Positions 24,320-33,061 are shown, numbered from the stretch's first letter. The stretch is 38,564 nt of DNA from Acidimicrobiales bacterium (GCA_020630195.1 JAHDBV010000010.1:1-38564); one strand, 5' to 3'. Numbers and translations are program-made. The notes: a model not told the origin generated them from the letters alone.

Positions 24320-24988
24320 CTACTGCATCCACCAGGCGAAGTCGGGATTGGCCCACACGATCAGCGCCGCCACACCGTTGGTCTCGCGGTCGGACATGAC
24401 GTAGTTGTGGAGCACCGACCACACCTGGAACCCGTTGCGGAGCTGCACCGACAGGGTCGGATCCCAGATCTCCTCGGTGACGACCTTCGTGACGTAGTCG
24501 AACGGGGTCATGTACCGGTGATCGGCGTACCCGGGGAGCACGCCGCCGGCGACGATGCCGCGGAGCTTGGCCCGACGCACGTAGCTCTTGCGGGCGTTGT
24601 AGAGCAGCCGGGCGATGCCCTGACCCTGGAAGTCGGGGTGCACCGCGATGTCGACGCCGTAGTACCAGCGGCCGTTCGGGTCGTGGCCCTCCCACTCCCG
24701 TCCGAGGATCTCGGCACCGTTGTGCTGGGGATCCTGGAAGTCGAAGTCGAGCCGGATGCCGGTGCCGAAGCCGACGACCTGCGCCGGCTCGTCCGGCACG
24801 TTGCCGTCGTCGTCGGGATCGGGCTGGTACTCGGCGACGACGCAGCCCTCCTGGAAGCGCTCGGCGAGCCAGACGTAGTCGTCCATCTCGCTGCGGTCGA
24901 GGCCCGACAGGTTCGGGAACGCCACCTGCTCGATGTCGAAGCACGCCTCGGCGTCGTCGACGGTGAGGGGGCGGATCACGATGCTCAT
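24320..24988 (-). CDS. GNAT-family N-acetyltransferase
   Basis: A 222-residue protein. MSIVIRPLTVDDAEACFDIEQVAFP is a typical GNAT N-terminus. VDIAVHPDFQGQGIARLLYN contains the acetyl-CoA pyrophosphate loop (Q-G-Q-G-I-A). An unusually long insertion rich in Asp and Pro (about 55-100) and a C-terminal extension with aromatic residues (LRNGFQVWSVLHNYV and FAWWMQ) make it longer than minimal GNATs. The acceptor is unknown. ATG 24988 overlaps the stop of the CopC-like gene as ATGA, so the two are coupled. Confidence 0.9.
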   Translation of the reverse strand: MSIVIRPLTVDDAEACFDIEQVAFPNLSGLDRSEMDDYVWLAERFQEGCVVAEYQPDPDDDGNVPDEPAQVVGFGTGIRLDFDFQDPQHNGAEILGREWEGHDPNGRWYYGVDIAVHPDFQGQGIARLLYNARKSYVRRAKLRGIVAGGVLPGYADHRYMTPFDYVTKVVTEEIWDPTLSVQLRNGFQVWSVLHNYVMSDRETNGVAALIVWANPDFAWWMQ

Positions 24989-25545
24989 GGTGTTGGGACC
25001 TCGGATGGCAGGGCGGCGAGACGTTGGCGGGCCCGTCGGAGCACGAGGACCACCAGCGCCGCCGTGCAGACGAACAACGCCGCGGTGGCGGCGAGGGTGA
25101 CGGTACTCGTTCCCTCCTGCTCGATCGGCGTGCCGGCGATGGGTGTGAGCGGCGCCGCTTCGGCGGCGCCGGCGGCGACCTCGACGGTCCAGGATCGGAG
25201 GTTGTCGTCGCCGTCGGCCGAGACATAGGCGACGTCGACCCGGTAGGTCCCCGGCTCGATCACCGTCCGGTCGAGCGCGAACCGCAACATCCACGCACCA
25301 TCGGGTTCGCCGACACCGCCGGCCACCTCACCCTCCAGATCAGACACGGTCAACGTGCCGCTGACCACCTCCGACCAGAAGATCATGTCGATCGTGGTGA
25401 TGCTGCCCACCACGCTGCGCGGCGCCGGGCTGGTTTCACGGACCTCCGCGTGGGCGCTCGCCCCCGACGCGGGACCGAGCACGCCGGCGGCCCCGGTCAC
25501 GACCAGCACGAGACCGAGCACGAGTCGGCGGAGGGGGCATCGCAT
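24985..25545 (-). CDS. CopC-like secreted protein with C-terminal membrane anchor
   Basis: A 186-residue protein. A signal peptide (hydrophobic 8-27) is cut after ASA at 31, leaving His as the mature N-terminus (HAEVRETSPAPRSVV). That is the CopC hallmark, because the amino-terminal His binds Cu(II). The beta-sandwich follows (ITTIDMIFWSEVVSGTLTV and LDRTVIEPGTYRVDVAYVSADG). The second CopC copper ligand, usually in a DGHPV-type strand, is replaced here (SADGDDNLRSW), so high-affinity Cu(II) binding is doubtful. A transmembrane helix at about 150-172 is followed by a basic cytoplasmic tail. No CopD domain is fused or adjacent. Coupled to the GNAT gene downstream. Confidence 0.87.
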   Translation of the reverse strand: MRCPLRRLVLGLVLVVTGAAGVLGPASGASAHAEVRETSPAPRSVVGSITTIDMIFWSEVVSGTLTVSDLEGEVAGGVGEPDGAWMLRFALDRTVIEPGTYRVDVAYVSADGDDNLRSWTVEVAAGAAEAAPLTPIAGTPIEQEGTSTVTLAATAALFVCTAALVVLVLRRARQRLAALPSEVPTP

Positions 25546-25599
25546 CCCCCGAGTCTGCCGTCTCCGAGGCGGGTGACGGTGCCGCCCCGCGATGCCGGG

Positions 25600-25806
25600 T
25601 CAGAACGCGGCGCGGATCCCGGCGACGATGGCGGCCCAGAGCGGCACGGAGATCCCGACCGCGATGGCGATCCCCCGACTCGGATTGCCGGTGTGGACCT
25701 CGTCGGCCCGGACCGGCTGAGCGTCGACCGGGGATGCACCCAGCCCGGGCGCGCTCGGCGTGGCGATCGTCGACGTGTGTCTCGACGGTGGTGTAGCGGC
25801 AACCAT
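25600..25806 (-). CDS. Small single-pass membrane protein
   Basis: A 68-residue protein starting ATG 25806. Ser/Thr/Pro-rich residues 1-45 are followed by one C-terminal hydrophobic helix (GIAIAVGISVPLWAAIVAGI). A G-rich stretch (GGGGGG) lies about 7 nt upstream of the ATG. The reading frame extends 54 codons further upstream without looking like protein. No family is recognised. Support is limited to the clear membrane helix and the plausible ribosome site. It is upstream of and codirectional with the CopC-like gene. Confidence 0.5.
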   Translation of the reverse strand: MVAATPPSRHTSTIATPSAPGLGASPVDAQPVRADEVHTGNPSRGIAIAVGISVPLWAAIVAGIRAAF

Positions 25807-26110
25807 GATGAAGACCCCCCAGATGAGCGGCCCACAACTCCGGAGCGGCAACGTACGACGCGCCCGCCCCCGCCGTCCACGCGCCGAGCGCGGGCGTGCG
25901 ACGACGCTGCGTCGTCGGTGACCGGAGCGTGCTCGGGAGGCTGCGGACGGTGACGGACCCGGCCGCACCGACCCCGGGATCTCGACCGACCGTGGCCGGA
26001 CCGTGACCGTCCGTCGTTCCCGGAACCACGAGATATTCCCGGCTTTTCGCGTTGCCCCGGGGCGCCGGGAGCGAACGAGGGCTCCGGCGCGGCGTTGCTA
26101 CGGTCCGGAC
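25807..26110. other. 304-bp intergenic region between divergent genes
   Basis: No convincing gene is seen. GTTCC-C-GGAAC (26016-26026) is an 11-bp near-perfect palindrome. Its TTCCCGG half (26017-26023) recurs as a direct repeat at 26036-26042, 19 bp on, in a stretch that is AT-rich for this genome. These lie about 60-80 bp upstream of the TACGGT box (26099-26104) of the S51 gene and could be binding sites. On the other side only the G-rich leader of the small membrane protein is visible. Confidence 0.4.
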
Positions 26111-26113
26111 ATG
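26099..26113 (+). promoter_or_regulatory. -10 box of a leaderless start (S51 peptidase)
   Basis: TACGGT at 26099-26104, exactly 6 nt, then ATG 26111, without a Shine-Dalgarno sequence. Confidence 0.5.
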
Positions 26114-26857
26114 GCCATCGCTCGTCCCGCTCCCGGTCCGCTCCTGCTCGCCGGTTCCGGGGAGTTCACCGAGGTGATGGAGCCCGTCGACGCCTCGGTG
26201 CTCGCCGGCCGCGCGCCACGGCTCGTCGTCCTGCCGACCGCCGCCGGCCTCGAAGGCGACGCGAGCGTGACCCGATGGTCCGACATGGGCCGGGCGCACG
26301 GCGCACGCCTCGGCGTAGCGACCGAGGTGTTGCCCGTGCTGGATCGTGCGGGCGCCGACGACGCCTCGCTCGCCGACCGTGTCGCCGGCGCGGGGCTCGT
26401 CTACTTCTCGGGCGGCGACCCCGGTCACCTCGCCGCGACGATGGCCGGCAGCGCGGTGTGGCGCGCCGTCGTGGAGGCGTGGGCGGCGGGTGCGGCGCTC
26501 GGGGGCTGCTCCGCCGGCGCGATGGTCCAGGGCGGGCTGACGGCGGCTCCCCGCACCGGCGGTGTCGTCGCCGGTCTCGGCACCCTGCCCGGTCTCGCGG
26601 TGATCCCCCACTTCGATCGGTACCGCGGGTTGCGATCCCGCGTCGCCGACTCGCTCGCCGACCACGCGGACATCGAGATGCTCGGGGTCGACGAGGACAC
26701 CGCGATCGTGTTCGACCCCACCCGGGACGACTGGCGGGTCCACGGGGTCGGCCGGGCCCACCTGCTGGATCGGGCGGGTGCTCCCGTCGCCTCGGCGGGC
26801 CACGGCGAGACCCTGGGGCTGGCGGCGACACCGGTCGTCCCCACGGTCGAGGGCTGA
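26111..26857 (+). CDS. Peptidase S51-like / cyanophycinase-type hydrolase
   Basis: A 248-residue protein of the type 1 GATase-like peptidase S51 group (dipeptidase E, cyanophycinase). LLLAGSGEFTEVM is the opening strand, VYFSGGDPGHLAAT the conserved GG(N/D)-x-x-x-L element, ALGGCSAGAMVQGG the nucleophile elbow (Ser134), and VIPHFDRYRGL carries the His. The catalytic elbow is intact, unlike in the fused relative at 7429-8697. It may cut Asp-containing dipeptides or isoaspartyl bonds. No cyanophycin synthetase is in the window. It has its own leaderless promoter and is separated from the DUF1800 gene by 88 bp. Confidence 0.87.
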   Translation: MAIARPAPGPLLLAGSGEFTEVMEPVDASVLAGRAPRLVVLPTAAGLEGDASVTRWSDMGRAHGARLGVATEVLPVLDRAGADDASLADRVAGAGLVYFSGGDPGHLAATMAGSAVWRAVVEAWAAGAALGGCSAGAMVQGGLTAAPRTGGVVAGLGTLPGLAVIPHFDRYRGLRSRVADSLADHADIEMLGVDEDTAIVFDPTRDDWRVHGVGRAHLLDRAGAPVASAGHGETLGLAATPVVPTVEG

Positions 26858-26911
26858 CACCCCCACGGGTCGGCGGGCCCGGAACGCCCTGGGCATCTGA
26901 TCCGGTCGGCC

Positions 26912-26945
26912 TACAGATTTCCGGTCCGATGGTCGATGAAGGCGC
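26912..26945 (+). promoter_or_regulatory. Possible promoter and leader of the DUF1800-DUF1501 operon
   Basis: CTACAGATT (TACAGA at 26912-26917) resembles a -10 box. A short leader with GAAGG (26938-26942) precedes ATG 26946. This is weaker than the other boxes. Confidence 0.3.
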
Positions 26946-28238
26946 ATGGCCATCAGTCGAGCCGATGCCGCGCTCCTGCTCCGCAGGTCCGGGTTCGGCG
27001 CTCCCGCTTCCCGCATCGATGCCCTGGTCCCCCTCTCCTGGGAGGAGGCCGTCGAGGTCGTGCTCGACACCAGTGGCAACCCCCACATCAACGCCGGCGT
27101 GCCCGATCTCGACCCGAGCAACGGGTGGTGGCGGCGCTACGTCGACATGGTCCACTTCTGGACCGACCGGGCGGCGACCGTGCCGGCGCCGATCCAGGAG
27201 AAGATGGTGCTGTTCTGGCACGGGCTGCTCTGCTCGTCGCTCGAGAAGGTGCACGAGCACCATCTGATGTTCCGACAGAACCAGGTGTTCCGCTACGACG
27301 GGCTCGGCAACTGGCGCACCCTGCTCCACCGGATCGCCCTCGATCCGGCGATGCTGATCTATCTCGACAACGACGACAACGTCGCCGAGTCGCCCAACGA
27401 GAACTGGGCCCGCGAGCTGCTCGAACTGTTCATGATCGGCGCGGACAACGTCGACCAGGCCGACGTCGTCGAGTCGGCCCGGGCCTGGACCGGGCACGGC
27501 CTGACCGACGACGACCGCTACGTGTTTCGCCCGGAGGATCACGACACGACCGACAAGACCTTCATGGGGGTCCGGCGCAACTGGTTCGGTCCGGAGATCA
27601 TCGACCACGTGCTGTCGGCCTCGACGCCGCGGTGGCAGGCGGCGCAGTTCCTCGCCCGACGTCTGTGGGCGTTCCTCGCCCATCCCGATCCGAGCCAGCA
27701 GCTCGTCAACGAGCTCGCCCTCGTGCTGGTGAACCACGACTTCGAGATCCGGCCCCTGCTCCGGGCCATCTTCCTGCGACCGGAGTTCCGCTCCGAGCGG
27801 ACTCGGACCGGACTCGTCCGCACGCCCTTCGAGTACGTGGTGGCGGCGATGCAGCACACCGGACTCGACGCCGAGGAGATCGACCCGCAGAACACGCTCG
27901 GCAACATGGGTATGGCGCTGTTCCGCCCGCCGAACGTGTCGGGCTGGAAGCAGAACGACTACTGGATCTCGAGCGCCAACACGTGGGGCAAGTGGCACTT
28001 CGCCAGCGGCGTCCGTTGGTCGCTGTTCAACCGTGGCGACCTCGAGGAGATCCGGGACCTGCCACTCGAGACCTCGGCCCGTACCGCCCTCGCCCACTTC
28101 GGCATCACCGACCCGCAGCCCACCACGTTGGCCGCCTGCACCCAGCTGCTCGGTGAGCAGCGCGCCAACGACCCGTGGGCCGAACGAGCCTCGGCCCTCA
28201 TGTTCCCGCTCCTCACCCCCGACTTCCAGATGGCCTGA
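26946..28238 (+). CDS. DUF1800 domain protein
   Basis: A 430-residue protein. ADAALLLRRSGFGAPASRID at the start, VLFWHGLLCSSLEKVHEHHLMFRQNQVFR (about 88-116), NENWARELLELFMIG and FRPPNVSGWKQNDYWIS are the usual DUF1800 landmarks. No signal peptide is visible, so it may be cytoplasmic or exported together with its partner. DUF1800 genes very often sit directly before a Tat-secreted DUF1501 gene, as here (2-bp gap). The biochemical role of the pair is not established. Confidence 0.93.
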   Translation: MAISRADAALLLRRSGFGAPASRIDALVPLSWEEAVEVVLDTSGNPHINAGVPDLDPSNGWWRRYVDMVHFWTDRAATVPAPIQEKMVLFWHGLLCSSLEKVHEHHLMFRQNQVFRYDGLGNWRTLLHRIALDPAMLIYLDNDDNVAESPNENWARELLELFMIGADNVDQADVVESARAWTGHGLTDDDRYVFRPEDHDTTDKTFMGVRRNWFGPEIIDHVLSASTPRWQAAQFLARRLWAFLAHPDPSQQLVNELALVLVNHDFEIRPLLRAIFLRPEFRSERTRTGLVRTPFEYVVAAMQHTGLDAEEIDPQNTLGNMGMALFRPPNVSGWKQNDYWISSANTWGKWHFASGVRWSLFNRGDLEEIRDLPLETSARTALAHFGITDPQPTTLAACTQLLGEQRANDPWAERASALMFPLLTPDFQMA

Positions 28239-28240
28239 TC

Positions 28241-30241
28241 ATGGACCGTTTCGATCCCTCCACCAGCGACATCCTCGACGCCCTGAGCGTCACGCCCGAA
28301 CCGACCGGCCCGACCATCGAACGCCGACGGTTCCTGCAGGGAGCGGCCGCCACCGGCGCGACGCTCGCCCTGCCGATGGGGCTCGCCGACATCGCCTCGG
28401 CCCAGAGTGTGCAGCCGATCGGCGCACGTGACGGCATCGCCGTCATCGTGACGATGGGCGGCGGCAACGACGGGCTCAACACCGTGGCCCCGATCGGCGA
28501 CGGCGCCTACCACGACGCCCGCCCCCGCCTCGGCCTCCGCGGCGAGCGCGCGCTGCCCATCATCGGCGACCGCGCCTTCCACCCGAACCTCCCGCTCCTC
28601 AAACAACGATGGGACCGAGGTGACGTCGCCGTGATCGACGGCGTCGGTCACCCGACGATCGAGCTGTCCCACTTCACCTCGATGTACCGGTGGATGACCG
28701 GCCACGCCTCCGACCGGGGGAACACGGGCTGGCTCGGCCGCTACCTCGACGGGCTCGGCGGCGCCGAGCTGTCGGGTGTGACGATCGGCAACGCCGTGCC
28801 GCTCAACATGATCGGACGCAACGGCGCGGCCGTCTCCCTGCCGACGGGTGCCTGGGCGGTGCCGGACATCGACCCGAGCGATGCCATCCGGATGCGTGAG
28901 TACGCCGCCATGCGGGCACTCGGTGCCGGGCCGTCGGGCTACGGCGACCTCGGTGACGCCCTGTCGGCAGCGCACGGTCCGGCCATCGATCTCGCCACGG
29001 CGATCCGGCCCGTCTACGACCGGGCGCTGCCCGCCGGCAAGCTCGCCGAGAAGCTCGAGTTGTGCGCCCGCCTGATCAACTCGAACGTCGGGTTGCGGGT
29101 GCTGCACGTGAAGTACGGCGACTTCGACTCCCACTCGGGTCAGCCGACCATGCACGACGCCCGGATGGCCGAGCTCGACGAGGGCATCCAGCGGTTCTTC
29201 GACGCACTCGCCGCCCCCTGGCTCGACCAGACCGTGGTGCTGTGTGTCTCGGAGTTCGGTCGGCGTGTGAAGGAGAACCGCAGCTCGGGTACCGATCACG
29301 GCCGGGCGAACACGCTGCTGGCGATCGGGGCGGGTGTTCGTGGTGGCTTCCACGGCGAGATGCCGTCGCTGACCCGCCTGGACGAGACCCGCAATCTGAT
29401 CCCGACGGTCGACTTCCGCTCGGTCTACGCCTCGCTGCTCGACACGTGGCTCGACGGTGACCCGGAGGAGATCCTCGGCGGCGCCTACGAGCGGCTCGAC
29501 CTGTTCGATCGCCCCGGTGAGGTGCCGCCGTCGGTTCCGCCCGGCTCGGTGTCGGTCAAGGAGATGCGCGAGCAGGTGATCCGCCTCTACCTCGCCTACT
29601 TCGGCCGCACGCCCGACAACACCGGCCTCGAGTTCTGGACGAAGCGTCGCCGTGACGGCTCGTCGTTGTCGAGCGTGTCCGAACAGTTCGCCCGGTCGGG
29701 CGAGTTCCAGACCCGCTACGGCAACGTGGGCGACACGGCGTTCGTGGAACTCGTCTACGAGAACGTGATGGGACGCGGCGCGGATGCCGGCGGTCGTGAC
29801 TACTGGACGGGCCGCCTCGCCGCCGGGGTCCCCCGGGGTGCGGTCATGGCGCAGTTCTCCGAGTCGGACGAGTACCGGGTGAAGGCCGAACCGACCGTCG
29901 ACGACGTCAACGGCAACGGTGCGATCGCCCGGTTGTACCTCGCCTACTTCGAGCGACGGCCCGACGCGGGCGGGCTCGAGTTCTTCCTCACCCGCGGCTA
30001 CACCGCCGAGCAGGTGTCGAACACCCTCGTGCGATCCGACGAGTTCCAGCAGCGCTACGGCGCACTCGACGACGTGGCCTTCGTGGATCTCGTGTACGCG
30101 AACGTGCTCGGGCGTTCACCCGACGCGGCCGGGCGTTCCTACTGGATCGACCAGCTGCGCGGCGGCCTGAGCCGGGCCCGTGTGATGCTGGCCTTCTCCG
30201 AGAGCCGCGAGTTCATCCGGGCCACGGGCACCCGGGCCTGA
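28241..30241 (+). CDS. Tat-exported DUF1501 protein with four DUF4214-type half repeats
   Basis: A 666-residue protein. A twin-arginine signal (ERRRFLQGAAATGATLALP, about residues 27-45) precedes a DUF1501 domain (about 65-425) with the sulfatase/phosphatase-like segments VIVTMGGGNDGLNT, GVGHPTIELSHFTSM, GDFDSHSGQ and CVSEFGRRVKENRSSGTDHG. From about residue 440 to 663 come four half-units (LYLAYFGRTPDNTGLEFWTK, YENVMGRGADAGGRDYWTGR, LYLAYFERRPDAGGLEFFL, YANVLGRSPDAAGRSYWIDQ) that form two DUF4214 domains. DUF4214 as a C-terminal tail on DUF1501 suggests retention at the cell surface. It shares that tail type with the protein at 4064. The stop abuts the convergent lldD-type gene. Confidence 0.92.
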   Translation: MDRFDPSTSDILDALSVTPEPTGPTIERRRFLQGAAATGATLALPMGLADIASAQSVQPIGARDGIAVIVTMGGGNDGLNTVAPIGDGAYHDARPRLGLRGERALPIIGDRAFHPNLPLLKQRWDRGDVAVIDGVGHPTIELSHFTSMYRWMTGHASDRGNTGWLGRYLDGLGGAELSGVTIGNAVPLNMIGRNGAAVSLPTGAWAVPDIDPSDAIRMREYAAMRALGAGPSGYGDLGDALSAAHGPAIDLATAIRPVYDRALPAGKLAEKLELCARLINSNVGLRVLHVKYGDFDSHSGQPTMHDARMAELDEGIQRFFDALAAPWLDQTVVLCVSEFGRRVKENRSSGTDHGRANTLLAIGAGVRGGFHGEMPSLTRLDETRNLIPTVDFRSVYASLLDTWLDGDPEEILGGAYERLDLFDRPGEVPPSVPPGSVSVKEMREQVIRLYLAYFGRTPDNTGLEFWTKRRRDGSSLSSVSEQFARSGEFQTRYGNVGDTAFVELVYENVMGRGADAGGRDYWTGRLAAGVPRGAVMAQFSESDEYRVKAEPTVDDVNGNGAIARLYLAYFERRPDAGGLEFFLTRGYTAEQVSNTLVRSDEFQQRYGALDDVAFVDLVYANVLGRSPDAAGRSYWIDQLRGGLSRARVMLAFSESREFIRATGTRA

Positions 30242-31480
30242 TCACCGCTCGGCGGGTCCGCCCCGCCACCGCACGATCGAGCGATCGATGTCGGCGGCCG
30301 TCGGGGTCCCGTTCAGTGCCATCGCACGCTCCACCCCGGCGCGGAACTGGCCGAGCAGGTGATCGACACCGGCTTCGCCGGCGGCCCCGAGGGCGTAGAG
30401 GTAGGCGCGGCCGGCCATGACGGCGTCGGCGCCGAGTGCGAGTGCCTTGACGATGTCGCTGCCCCGTCGGATCCCGCCGTCCGCGATGATCGTCGTCCGG
30501 CCACCGACGGCGTCGGCCACGGGTTCGATCAACTCGGCGATCGCCGGGGCGTCGTCGAGCTGGCGTCCGCCGTGGTTCGACAAGGCGATGCCCTCGACCC
30601 CGTGCTCGACGGCGGTCCGTGCGTCGGCGACGGTCTGGATGCCCTTCAACACGATGGGGCCGTCCCATTGCTCACGGAGCCAGGCGATGTCGGACCACGA
30701 CAGGGCCTGGTCGAACTGCTCCGCGGTGTAGGCGGCGAGCGACACGGCGGTGCCGCCGCCGTCGCCGACGGACCGACCGGCGACGTTGGAGAACGTGATC
30801 GGTTCGGAGTTCACGAACTTCCAGGTCCAACCGGGGTGGAGGGCGCCGTCGACGATGGTCTCCAGACCGATCTTCGGTGGCAGTGTGAAGCCCCGTCGGA
30901 CGTCGCGTTCGCGGCGACCGAGCACGGCGGTGTCGACCGTGAGGAGCAGCCCTCGGTAGCCGGCATCGGCCGCCCGGGCGATCAGCTCGGCGACGAGACC
31001 GCGGTCCTTCCAGGTGTAGACCTGGAACAGGTGTTGGCCCCCCGGCGCGGCATCGCGCACCTCCTCGATCGTGCGGGTGCCCATCGTGGACAGTGAGTAC
31101 GGGATCCCGGCCCGGGCGGCGGCCCGGGCGACGGCGAGCTCCCCCTCGGGATCGGCGATCCGGGTGAAGCCCGTCGGTGCGAGGATCAGCGGAATCGAAC
31201 AGTCGAGCCCCAGCACCGACACCGACGGGTCGATGTTCGACACGTCACGCAGCACGCGGGGTTGCCACTCGATGCGTTGGTAGGCCTCGGTGTTGCGGTC
31301 GAGGGCTCGTTCGTCCTCGGCTCCGCCGTCGATGTAGTCGAACACGCCACCGGGGAGGCGACGTCTGGCCATCGCCCGAAGGTCATCGACGTTGGCGGCG
31401 GTGGCCAGGCGGCGAGCGGTCCGGTCGGTCTCGAGTGGCTTGAACTGCACGACGGAGCGCACGGTCTCGATCATCCCCAT
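30242..31480 (-). CDS. FMN-dependent alpha-hydroxy-acid oxidase/dehydrogenase (LldD-like)
   Basis: A 412-residue TIM-barrel flavoenzyme. GVFDYIDGGAEDE (about 45-57), ILAPTGFTRIADPEGE, YSLSTMGTRTIEEV, QVYTWKDR, LLLTVDTAVLGRRERD, IVLKGIQTVADARTA, and SNHGGRQLDDAPA (catalytic His and Arg), then IIADGGIRRGSDIVKALALGADAVMAGRAYLY, are all the expected family elements. It oxidises L-lactate or another 2-hydroxy acid. The cofactor is FMN and the acceptor is oxygen or the respiratory chain. The gene is leaderless by pattern (TAGGTT at 31489-31494, 8 nt before ATG 31480). It is convergent with and directly abuts the DUF1501 gene. Confidence 0.94.
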   Translation of the reverse strand: MGMIETVRSVVQFKPLETDRTARRLATAANVDDLRAMARRRLPGGVFDYIDGGAEDERALDRNTEAYQRIEWQPRVLRDVSNIDPSVSVLGLDCSIPLILAPTGFTRIADPEGELAVARAAARAGIPYSLSTMGTRTIEEVRDAAPGGQHLFQVYTWKDRGLVAELIARAADAGYRGLLLTVDTAVLGRRERDVRRGFTLPPKIGLETIVDGALHPGWTWKFVNSEPITFSNVAGRSVGDGGGTAVSLAAYTAEQFDQALSWSDIAWLREQWDGPIVLKGIQTVADARTAVEHGVEGIALSNHGGRQLDDAPAIAELIEPVADAVGGRTTIIADGGIRRGSDIVKALALGADAVMAGRAYLYALGAAGEAGVDHLLGQFRAGVERAMALNGTPTAADIDRSIVRWRGGPAER

Positions 31481-31630
31481 GGGCGGTCAACCTAGCGTTC
31501 GGCGGCGGGCGCGGCCGCGGCCGTCGGCGAGCGGTCGCCCGGCGCCGGTCGTCGGCCGCGACGGGCGGATCCTCCCGTTCCCGAGCCCGGCCGTGTACGC
31601 GGAGCGTGGTGGCGCCTACGCTGGGTGGTC
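31481..31630. promoter_or_regulatory. Divergent promoter region, lldD-like / GH26-like gene
   Basis: TAGGTT on the minus strand (31489-31494) lies 8 nt before ATG 31480. TACGCT on the plus strand (31617-31622) lies 8 nt before GTG 31631. The other in-frame GTG at 31625 would be only 2 nt from the box, so 31631 is preferred. Confidence 0.45.
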
Positions 31631-33037
31631 GTGTGGAAGTTGGGCGTCGGACTGGCGGCCGCGATGGCGGTCGCGCTGGTGGGACTGCTCCTCTTCGCGC
31701 CCCGGCAGGAGGTCGAGCTCGACCCGTCGCTGACCTCCGGTCGCCGCACGACGACGGGTGTGCCCGCCGAGGTGCCCGAGCCGACGGCTTCGGAACCGAC
31801 GAGCACCACGTCGGCCACGACGGGCACGCCGTCGACCACCGCGATCGCCACGACCCGGGCGGGCCGGCTGGACGAGACGTCGACCACCGCGGCGCGAGCG
31901 ACCGTGCCCGTGCCCTCACGGATCGACGGTGATCGTCCGCGCGACGCCGAGGAGAACGCCATCGGTGTGCTCCGTTCGACCACCGTGATCCTCGGGACCC
32001 ACGCCGACCGCCAGCGGGTCGCCGTGGTCGGCCCGACCACGATGATCACCCGGGAGGCCTCACCCGTGACCGTTCCCCGCGAGCCCGAGGCCGAACCCGC
32101 TCCGAGCCCGTCCGAGCCCGAGGTCGCTCCCCCGCCGCCGCCGGCAGCGACGACACCGTCGACGGCTCCGTCGACGACAGCGCCGCCATGGACCACACCA
32201 TCGACGACCACCCCACCGTCGCCCTGTGGCGGCGACGTGTTCGGCCTCGCCGGTGGTTCGGTGTTGTGGAACGAGCGGGAGACATCGGCCTTCGCCGTCG
32301 CGACGGGCGCGACCCCCGACCTCGTGGTCGGGTACGCCTCGCTCACCGGTCCCGTCCCCGTCGACGGTCTCCGTCGGGCCGTGGCCGCCGGTCGGACCGC
32401 CGTGGTCACACTCGAGCCGTACGGGCTCGGCGACGATCCGATCGAGGCCATCCTGCGGGGTGACGCCGACGCCGAGCTCGCCCGGTGGGCCGAGGAACTG
32501 GCCGCCGTCGACGGCCCCGTGGCGGTGCGCTTCGCCCACGAGATGAACGGCTTCTGGTATCCGTGGGGACGGACCACCGCCGAGCCCGAACGGTTCGCCG
32601 CGGCGTTCCGTCTCGTGGCCGAGGTGCTCTCGCCCCCCGGCAGCGCCGTGTCGATGATGTGGAGCCCGAACGTCGTGTACCCCGGGGCCGATCCACTCTC
32701 GCGGTGGTGGCCGGGGGCCGATGTGGTCGACGTGATCGGACTGTCCGGCTACGCCGAGCTGTCGTCGGTCGCGGACGCCGCCACGCTGTTCGGCCCCACC
32801 ATCGATGAACTGGTCGAGCTCGCCCCGGGGACGGGCATCGTGCTCGCGGAGGTCGCCGCGGCCGACCGGCCCGAGCGGCCGGCATGGATCGCCGGGCTGT
32901 TCACCGACGTCGTCGACCGGCCCGAGGTGATCGGTCTCGCCTGGTTCGATGTCGACAAGGAACGGTCGTGGGCCATCACCCCGACGCCGGACGCGGCCGG
33001 CGTGTTCGGGACACTCAGCGACGAACGTCGCTGCTGA
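31631..33037 (+). CDS. Membrane-anchored GH26-like glycoside hydrolase
   Basis: A 468-residue protein. An N-terminal signal anchor (about 4-20) is followed by about 180 residues of Thr/Ser/Pro-rich linker (residues 40-195, with clusters such as SEPTSTTSATTGTPSTT), then a GH26-type TIM barrel. AVRFAHEMNGFWYPWG holds the predicted acid/base (E304), and GIVLAEVAAAD the predicted nucleophile (E407). Both glutamates are present, so activity is likely, probably on a beta-mannan or beta-1,3/1,4-glucan. The substrate is not decided. It converges on a second GH26-like gene with a hairpin between them, and a polysaccharide synthase gene lies beyond that. A role in processing an exopolysaccharide made by the neighbouring GT2 is an inference. 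Confidence 0.85.
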   Translation: MWKLGVGLAAAMAVALVGLLLFAPRQEVELDPSLTSGRRTTTGVPAEVPEPTASEPTSTTSATTGTPSTTAIATTRAGRLDETSTTAARATVPVPSRIDGDRPRDAEENAIGVLRSTTVILGTHADRQRVAVVGPTTMITREASPVTVPREPEAEPAPSPSEPEVAPPPPPAATTPSTAPSTTAPPWTTPSTTTPPSPCGGDVFGLAGGSVLWNERETSAFAVATGATPDLVVGYASLTGPVPVDGLRRAVAAGRTAVVTLEPYGLGDDPIEAILRGDADAELARWAEELAAVDGPVAVRFAHEMNGFWYPWGRTTAEPERFAAAFRLVAEVLSPPGSAVSMMWSPNVVYPGADPLSRWWPGADVVDVIGLSGYAELSSVADAATLFGPTIDELVELAPGTGIVLAEVAAADRPERPAWIAGLFTDVVDRPEVIGLAWFDVDKERSWAITPTPDAAGVFGTLSDERRC

Positions 33038-33042
33038 TCCGG

Positions 33043-33060
33043 CGGCGGGTGGGCCCGCCG
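33043..33060. terminator. Bidirectional terminator-like hairpin
   Basis: CGGCGGG (33043-33049) pairs perfectly with CCCGCCG (33054-33060) around TGGG. It sits in the 24-bp gap between the two converging GH26-like genes and can serve both strands. There is no T-run. Confidence 0.5.
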
Positions 33061-33061
33061 G

